Below, piece by piece: positions 58,801 through 64,000 of a DNA stretch of 64,000 nucleotides. This stretch comes from Diprion similis (Eukaryota; Arthropoda; Insecta; Hymenoptera; Diprionidae): contig NC_060116.1 of assembly GCF_021155765.1 (NCBI RefSeq), positions 5,394,001-5,458,000 of the forward strand. Direction: 5' to 3'. A model generated the notes under the pieces. That model did not search any database. It was not told where the DNA came from and was given only the letters and a program-made list of their open reading frames with translations. The first letter of the stretch is position 1. Each line of letters begins with the position of its first letter. A program made the translations under genes and the position numbers.

Positions 58801-60318
58801 GCGTGCGCTAGGGACGTAATAAATACAATTATAACAGTCACGAAATGATTTGAGGTGCGTCATTATATGTCTTCGAGCATTTTCGAGTACGAAAAAAAAT
58901 TGTTAGTCATCGGTGTTTCGATTGTTTACAAGTGCTTCATTTGTAAACGTATAATACGCCTTGAAAATCTCGTGCGCTGACTGAATTCTTCAGTCATTGG
59001 AATGTTCAAAAAAAAATTTGGATCTTTAGTATTCGAAAAGCAGGTTTTCAGAAAATTGTCGGCCTGTCCTCTCTGTCTGACTCGAAAAACACTCGCGATG
59101 ACCTCGAAAACAACTGGATGAAAAATTCTAGAATTTACATGACTTCATATTCAAATGATGATCATGAAAAATTGCCATGTACTGAGTAATTGAAGTATAG
59201 GATTACATTTCCTGGCGTTATTCTCGCATGAAACAAAAAATGTTTTTGGGTATTTTTGTTCGGCATTGCATGTATAAGGGTGCCATCCGCAACTTTTTAG
59301 CATCAGGACCGTAAAAATGAATGAAATTTTACTTTATCGGTAAAAACCTTGGAGGATATACTACTGGAGATAACTTCGCATGTATGTATGTACAGAAAGT
59401 GTGGCGGACAAGTGAGAGAGAAAGTTATATGTCCGTTATGACTTGTCTCGTATACTTGATTGGTTGATACGTTTCCTCTCAGCCAATAAAGTACAGAGTA
59501 AGAGAGACGGAGTATCCCGAGTATATCTCTAAGGTATATTTCAATCAAGTTAGCGTAGACTTTAGGCTCTTCTCCTGGGTTTCGACCAGCTAAAAATAAA
59601 AAAGCGGTAAAAGTAAACTTAGCGTGCGATTAGATTTATTTAACAATAAGTTTTAACAAAAAATTTTGAGCATTCAGAGTCCTTGGCCTGAGTCGATTAG
59701 GAACAGACAAAATCGACATCAGCGCTTCAATAGTCACAATGGAACTAACGAATCACGTGGTGCACTGTGTATGTCATTTACATTCAAACTTTCCCACGCT
59801 GTACCATGTGACTAAAACTAAAATCTGTTTCTGATAGGCTATCACCCACGTGGGCCGTTATTTAACTTCAGGTATTGCAACGCTAGTGTTGATTTTTGGG
59901 GCTTCTAATCGCCCTAAACGATTTCCGTGTACACTTAGAAACGACTAACTATGTTTCTTCTAAATGAATAAATTATATTTGTTTATATTTATTAAGTAAA
60001 TTAGTCTAAATTCTGCCAATTCAGGCATCGAATATCAGTTGTAGGTTTGTTACGTAATTACATATACATGCGAATACCCCCACCACGGAGACTTCTCACG
60101 GCCCTGCGTAAAGCATGTAAAAAGCCGGAGATCCCGTGTCTGCTTTTAGGTTACTAATAAAAGATCGCTTAATTTTAATTGAGGTTTCATTATCACCGTC
60201 ATTCGAAGAATAATTAATCACAGAACAATATTACTTATTGTGAAAAAGTAAGTGCGGAATATTTCTCACTTCTGTACTAATTTCTGTCAATTTTATAGAT
60301 AACTATATGTCGTTGAGA
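55841..60318. other. 4.5 kb gene-poor stretch
   Basis: AT-rich DNA with no confident gene. A possible two-exon mini-ORF starts at ATG 57707 (MVSRWCVHKNAEITS..., donor GTATCA after 57830) and could join in phase 2 to an exon from about 57975. It has no recognisable homology, and I do not annotate it as a gene. Could be an intron of the gene starting at 55197. Confidence 0.4.
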
Positions 60319-60675
60319 GGGTGTCCTAGTTGATTTCGACGTTGACGTATATATCTCGAAATATTAACGTCCACAAATCTTAAACGCGAAAAAGAGCTCA
60401 CAGTCTCATTCTATATGCAATAAGGAACACAAATACTAACGCATTTTTCATAGACGCAAAAATTAAGAAATGGCATGGATTCTACGAAATCGCAATAGTA
60501 AATTCGTAGGATTCATGTAATTTCTTTATTTTTCCGACAATGAAAATGTAGTTTAGTCTTTTTGTTCAGGAATGTGTGTCGAATGAAGTTGTCGAGCTCC
60601 TTTTCGAATTTTATCCACTTTGACTTTGATATTTGAAGATATATAAGTCAACGTTGAAATCGACCAGGTCATCCC
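60319..60675. mobile_element. 357 bp fully palindromic foldback element
   Basis: The whole segment folds on itself around about 60497. Left end GGGTGTCCTAGTTGATTTCG pairs with the right end, whose reverse complement starts GGGATGACCTGGTCGATTTC. ACGTTGACGTATATATCT pairs with AGATATATAAGTCAACGT, and the centre pairs GATTCTACGAA with TTCGTAGGATTC. Identity between arms is about 70-80%, so it is old. It encodes no protein. Its sequence differs from the foldback at 55309-55840. It lies about 280 bases before the COA1-like start codon. Confidence 0.75.
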
Positions 60676-60959
60676 CTTAATAACATGAACGTCTTAGCAG
60701 GTGCGATTTATTATAAAGATCTCATAAAAGTATATATAAATTTACGATAACGAAACAGAACATACTCGGTTTATATCATCACTCGTGATTCCAAGGAAAT
60801 TTCACTGTCGGCAATTATCATACATACAGCAAATATGACGTGAATTTAACCGGGTTGTTTTCATCAAAACTACATAGATATTTATTTTGCCAATTTCATT
60901 TAACTTGGAATTATTTCAGCATATCGATAACAAGGCAATCGTTTTGGATTGTTTTCCAG

Positions 60960-61367
60960 ATGATTTCAACGCGAGGATTAATAAAAATATGTGCGTATGG
61001 ATCATTTGCTATGGTTGGGGTTGTGTTGGTACTTCATGAGGAGATTCAGACACGTATTCGCAAATCCGTATGTTATACCGATGCTTTTAAATATCTTCAT
61101 GATGATACAGGAGCTATGGATTATTTTGGGCAACCCATAAAAGCTGGCTATGCCAAAAGCTTTACTGAACCTGATGATCAGTCCGACTCAGTCCTTTGGT
61201 ATAAAGTTCCGCTGAAAGGACCGAAAGGCAATGGAACATTGCTTTACAAAGCTATTAAGGACCAGAAATGGTTGTTGTCTAAGGTAGAAGTTGAGTTGGA
61301 AAAAATTCCGGGGAAAAGATATCTGATAATAGACAATGTCGAAACTATTGTAGAATCTAGCGAATAA
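60960..61367 (+). CDS. COA1: COA1/TIM21-family cytochrome oxidase assembly factor
   Basis: A single coding exon gives 135 aa from the ATG at 60960, which directly follows a splice acceptor (GTTTTCCAG), so a 5' UTR exon lies upstream. A basic start precedes a transmembrane segment at about residues 8-25 (ICAYGSFAMVGVVLVL). The intermembrane-space Coa1 domain follows, with GQPIKAGYAKSF, WYKVPLKGPKGNGTLLYKA and WLLSKVEVELEKIPGKRYLI. Coa1 acts early in assembly of the COX1 module of complex IV; TIM21 is a structural relative. Length fits COA1 (human 146 aa). A cluster of AATAAA signals lies about 45 bases past the stop. Confidence 0.72.
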   Translation: MISTRGLIKICAYGSFAMVGVVLVLHEEIQTRIRKSVCYTDAFKYLHDDTGAMDYFGQPIKAGYAKSFTEPDDQSDSVLWYKVPLKGPKGNGTLLYKAIKDQKWLLSKVEVELEKIPGKRYLIIDNVETIVESSE

Positions 61368-62398
61368 TGTGTCATTTATACAGTAAGTTATTTAGAGCGA
61401 AATTTTTTAAATAAAACAATAAAACTGTTTTGCAAGATTCGTTTTTCTTGGAAATTTGCGTGGCCTGTGTTTTTTTTATAAGATTTCTTATGCGCTGCTT
61501 ATCCGTATTTGTCAGGTAAATAAATCGTGATGACTTTGTTGAGGAATAGTTTTCATGTTTCCCAATTTGTGAATCTTTTTTTTTCTTAATATCACATTGT
61601 GGAATCAGGGATATGAATAAAACTCCACAAAAGTTAATGATTACATTTATATATTTCAGCTAGATACAAATAAATCTTGTTCAAACAACTTGTTCAGAAT
61701 TATTGGTTGTAAAAATTCTGCGTGTCAAAGTTTTCCAGTCATTTTTATTTGATAGTTGTTTGCTCATGCTAGAATCAAATGAAGTTACGTATATATTTAC
61801 ATAAGACCAGCTATTCATATAATGAATTATAAAAAGACCAATGAAAAATTTGCGAATATTTATCATTCTGGAAAATTTTTATTCAACTTCATCTTGTCTT
61901 GAACGATTTTTTTAGCTATCATTAATATTCAGATTATTTCGTATTTTCATTTTTTTGCAATTTTCAAATTACTTGCATCTGTTCGATTAATAAGTAATCA
62001 TAAGACTTTTACCATATAATTGTTATTGGATTTTTCAGTTTGTTAATTCTATTTATCATTTGTTCACTTAATCTAATCACGGAAGTTATACACAATAAAT
62101 GGTGTTCATATATTTCATATACAATATACATAAATCTTACTAGATGGATGAAAATGATTTGTGGCGCAAATCATTTTTTTGAGACAATGGTTTTAATGCC
62201 CATTAATTGGGTAATTGTTAGTATTTTTCGGAATGTCGTAGAGCTCTACATAAGAGTTTAAGTATCAGAAGTGTCAAAAATAGTTTACATCCAAGATAAA
62301 ATTTGTGTCCCTAAATTTTTTACTTAAAATGGAACTGACAAAAGCAGTAGAAAATTGTTGTTTATACAAATTTTTGACGTTGCAATCTTCGCCTCTTT
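61368..62398. other. Gap between COA1-like gene and secreted peptide gene
   Basis: Convergent 3' UTRs in AT-rich DNA. Open frames at 61681-61866 (-) and 62040-62261 (+) show no family features. Confidence 0.6.
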
Positions 62399-63028
62399 CT
62401 ACCAATACTTGACAATTGAATGACCATAAGCAACAGGATGTGGCCAATGAGGTCCTACGACGACTGGTCCATGAACGAGAGGTGCCGGAGCAATAAGTGG
62501 TACCGAAACTACTGCAGGTCCATGACTGACGAGAAGATGCCTCTTATCACGGGCCTCATCATCCAACGGAGCACTTGTGACAAATACCACGCAGAATAGC
62601 GCAGCGAAGAGAGTTAGCTGCAACGTAAAAGTATCCCAACAGCATAGATTAGACACTGTTTAGCCAAAGAAAGATTCCCTTTTGTTAACAAAATCATTTT
62701 CTAATTTATCGGTTCTATTTATTTCAGTTGAATAAAAAAATTCAAGCCATTCTAAACTCGATCGAATACTGACAATGGGCTTAAATTAAATTATGTGATG
62801 AAAGATGAATTCTAACTTCTTCATTCCTTTTTTCTATTTGTAGGAAAGAATGAAAATCATTCAAATAATGTTGAGAAGTTGAATGCTGATATACATCCTC
62901 ATCTTTTTTTTATCCTACAAAATTTAACTGTGTGAGGCATCTAAACTGTTTTTGTCACAATACTGTAGTCTAGTACTCTGGCCACTTGTGGTTTAATGTA
63001 TAAAAATGGATCTTACCAACAGCTTCAT
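62399..63028 (-). CDS. Small secreted Pro/Val-rich peptide precursor
   Basis: Two exons, 63017-63028 (four codons, MKLL) and 62399-62617, give 76 aa. Signal peptide MKLLLTLFAALFCVVFVTSA with cleavage before PLDDEARDKR; the KR is a possible prohormone-convertase site. The mature part begins HLLVSHGPAVVSVPL and is rich in Pro, Val, Ala and His with repeated AP/GPVV motifs, ending KYW. This composition is seen in insect cuticle-associated peptides and in the neuropeptide-like precursors NPLP3/NPLP4. I cannot tell which; a structural or cuticular role is at least as likely as signalling. It has a TATA promoter, fitting strong stage-specific expression. The 12-nt first exon gives the true start; a longer single-exon reading with a start inside the intron is wrong. 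Confidence 0.8.
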
Positions 63029-63090
63029 GGTTTAAATTGTACTTGTAGACTACTTCGAAGATCAAGTCGTACTATACTCTCTTCGATCCG

Positions 63091-63118
63091 TTTCCACAGT
63101 TTATATATGCTGTGGAAA
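63091..63118 (-). promoter_or_regulatory. TATA box inside a perfect inverted repeat
   Basis: TATATAAA on the minus strand (63107-63100) lies about 72 bases before the secreted-peptide ATG. It is flanked by a perfect 9 bp inverted repeat, TTTCCACAG at 63091-63099 and CTGTGGAAA at 63110-63118. The arms could be a dyad-binding site overlapping the core promoter (CTGTGG resembles a Runt/Lozenge core site); that is inference. Confidence 0.55.
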
Positions 63119-64000
63119 GCCAATAAACAGCACCATGGTCAATACCTTTGTGTTAACATATTCCTGATTTCTTATTGTTTAATTTATAAATTAATACGTT
63201 GTAGATGTAGTCGTATGTGTTATTCTTAGGTGCACTTATTGAACACCTTATATTGATTTGTCCTTAACTGTGATCAATGCAAGTATCACTGCTTCAATCA
63301 GCATACATAATGAGTTTCGCTCTTCTGTGTAACGGGATATCTTGAATTTACATGCGATCTATAAAGAGATAATCATGAAATATTATCACTACCGCAATCA
63401 TTAGTTTCTCACGAGTGTTGAAATACGTATTATTTTTTTCAAAGAGTCCCTTTACAAAAAACGTGCTCAAATTTTGATATCAATTTTTCCGAAACTTGAA
63501 ATCGTTAAGTTGATTGAACTAGTACATGATTTACACAGCCAAGTATTATCCAGTTGAAGAGTTATTTATTTATTATTTTTTTTTTTTTAATATGACATAA
63601 TACTTTATTCATTTTGTAATTTTTAAATTTTTGTCATAAGACAAGTCTATGTTGCCTGTACGCAATAGTACCTCATTATTCATAGATGGAATGATCTTGG
63701 CATGTGATATCTATCAGTAATACTGTTTCTGAGACCTTGATCTAGAAAAAAAAGTAGCAATTATACTACGTTTACCACATCCTTTTCATACCATAATCTG
63801 ATATTAGACAAGGATGTATACAGGAAGAAATAGCTGCTGCATCGGCTGCTTGTACATTTTTAATCTTCTCACATAAGCAGTCACTTGTGAGACATTCACT
63901 TTAGATTTATGGATCTATTGTATATCCATTTCTAATTCCAGATGACTTGTTGCAGGCACAGCATTGGATGGCTACATTAATTTGCCAATTCAATTGAAAT
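63119..64000. other. Right edge, no gene recognised
   Basis: AT-rich DNA upstream of the secreted peptide gene, with a T-rich low-complexity tract near 63570-63590. No supported feature. Confidence 0.55.

Noticed and set aside
58638-58841. Minus-strand frame with a signal-peptide-like start
   Set aside because: No ATG; begins with GTG, which is not credible for a nuclear insect gene without other support.

Overview
The window is nuclear DNA from an insect. It is AT-rich, with short to mid-sized GT-AG introns, and its host proteins resemble animal and specifically insect families. Hymenoptera is my best guess, from overall protein similarity only; nothing in the sequence proves the order. I see no tRNA, rRNA or CRISPR array.

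Layout, left to right: C-terminal end of a pecanex-like protein (+, 1-937); mitochondrial thioredoxin (-, 3563-3985); TMEM218 (-, 4307-4814); TIMM44 (+, 6292-8765, first exon unresolved); calcineurin B (+, 9890-11706); a galactose-mutarotase-like protein with altered catalytic residues (+, 15048-17708); Nab2/ZC3H14 (-, 18949-23422), sharing a 560 bp promoter gap with an ABCB10-like mitochondrial ABC transporter (+, 23985-26391); a 4CL-like acyl-CoA synthetase (+, 27719-34379) with PPP4R2 nested antisense in its fourth intron (-, 30974-33163); SERAC1 (+, to 39721); a secreted DNA/RNA non-specific nuclease (+, 40782-42366); eIF3f (-, 43477-45702) head to head with nucleolar FKBP39/46 (+, 46322-48410); a C18orf32 homologue (-, 49662-49877). 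From about 50 kb the DNA becomes accessory in character: a dead P-superfamily transposase whose THAP-domain exons are still open, an 87 bp coding tandem repeat, three inverted-repeat elements, and long gene-poor stretches. The window closes with a COA1/TIM21-family mitochondrial gene (+, 60960-61367) and a small secreted peptide gene (-, 62399-63028).

The genes do not form a pathway, although mitochondrial functions recur (thioredoxin, TIMM44, ABCB10, COA1, probably the acyl-CoA synthetase; SERAC1 affects mitochondrial lipids). Exon joins were worked out by hand. All multi-exon genes keep frame throughout, except for the start exons of TIMM44 and SERAC1, which remain open.

The most unusual region is 51.9-54.4 kb. 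There the THAP head of a P-type transposase stays translatable and carries four 87 bp repeats, each containing a copy of a splice acceptor, while the downstream catalytic part is full of stops.
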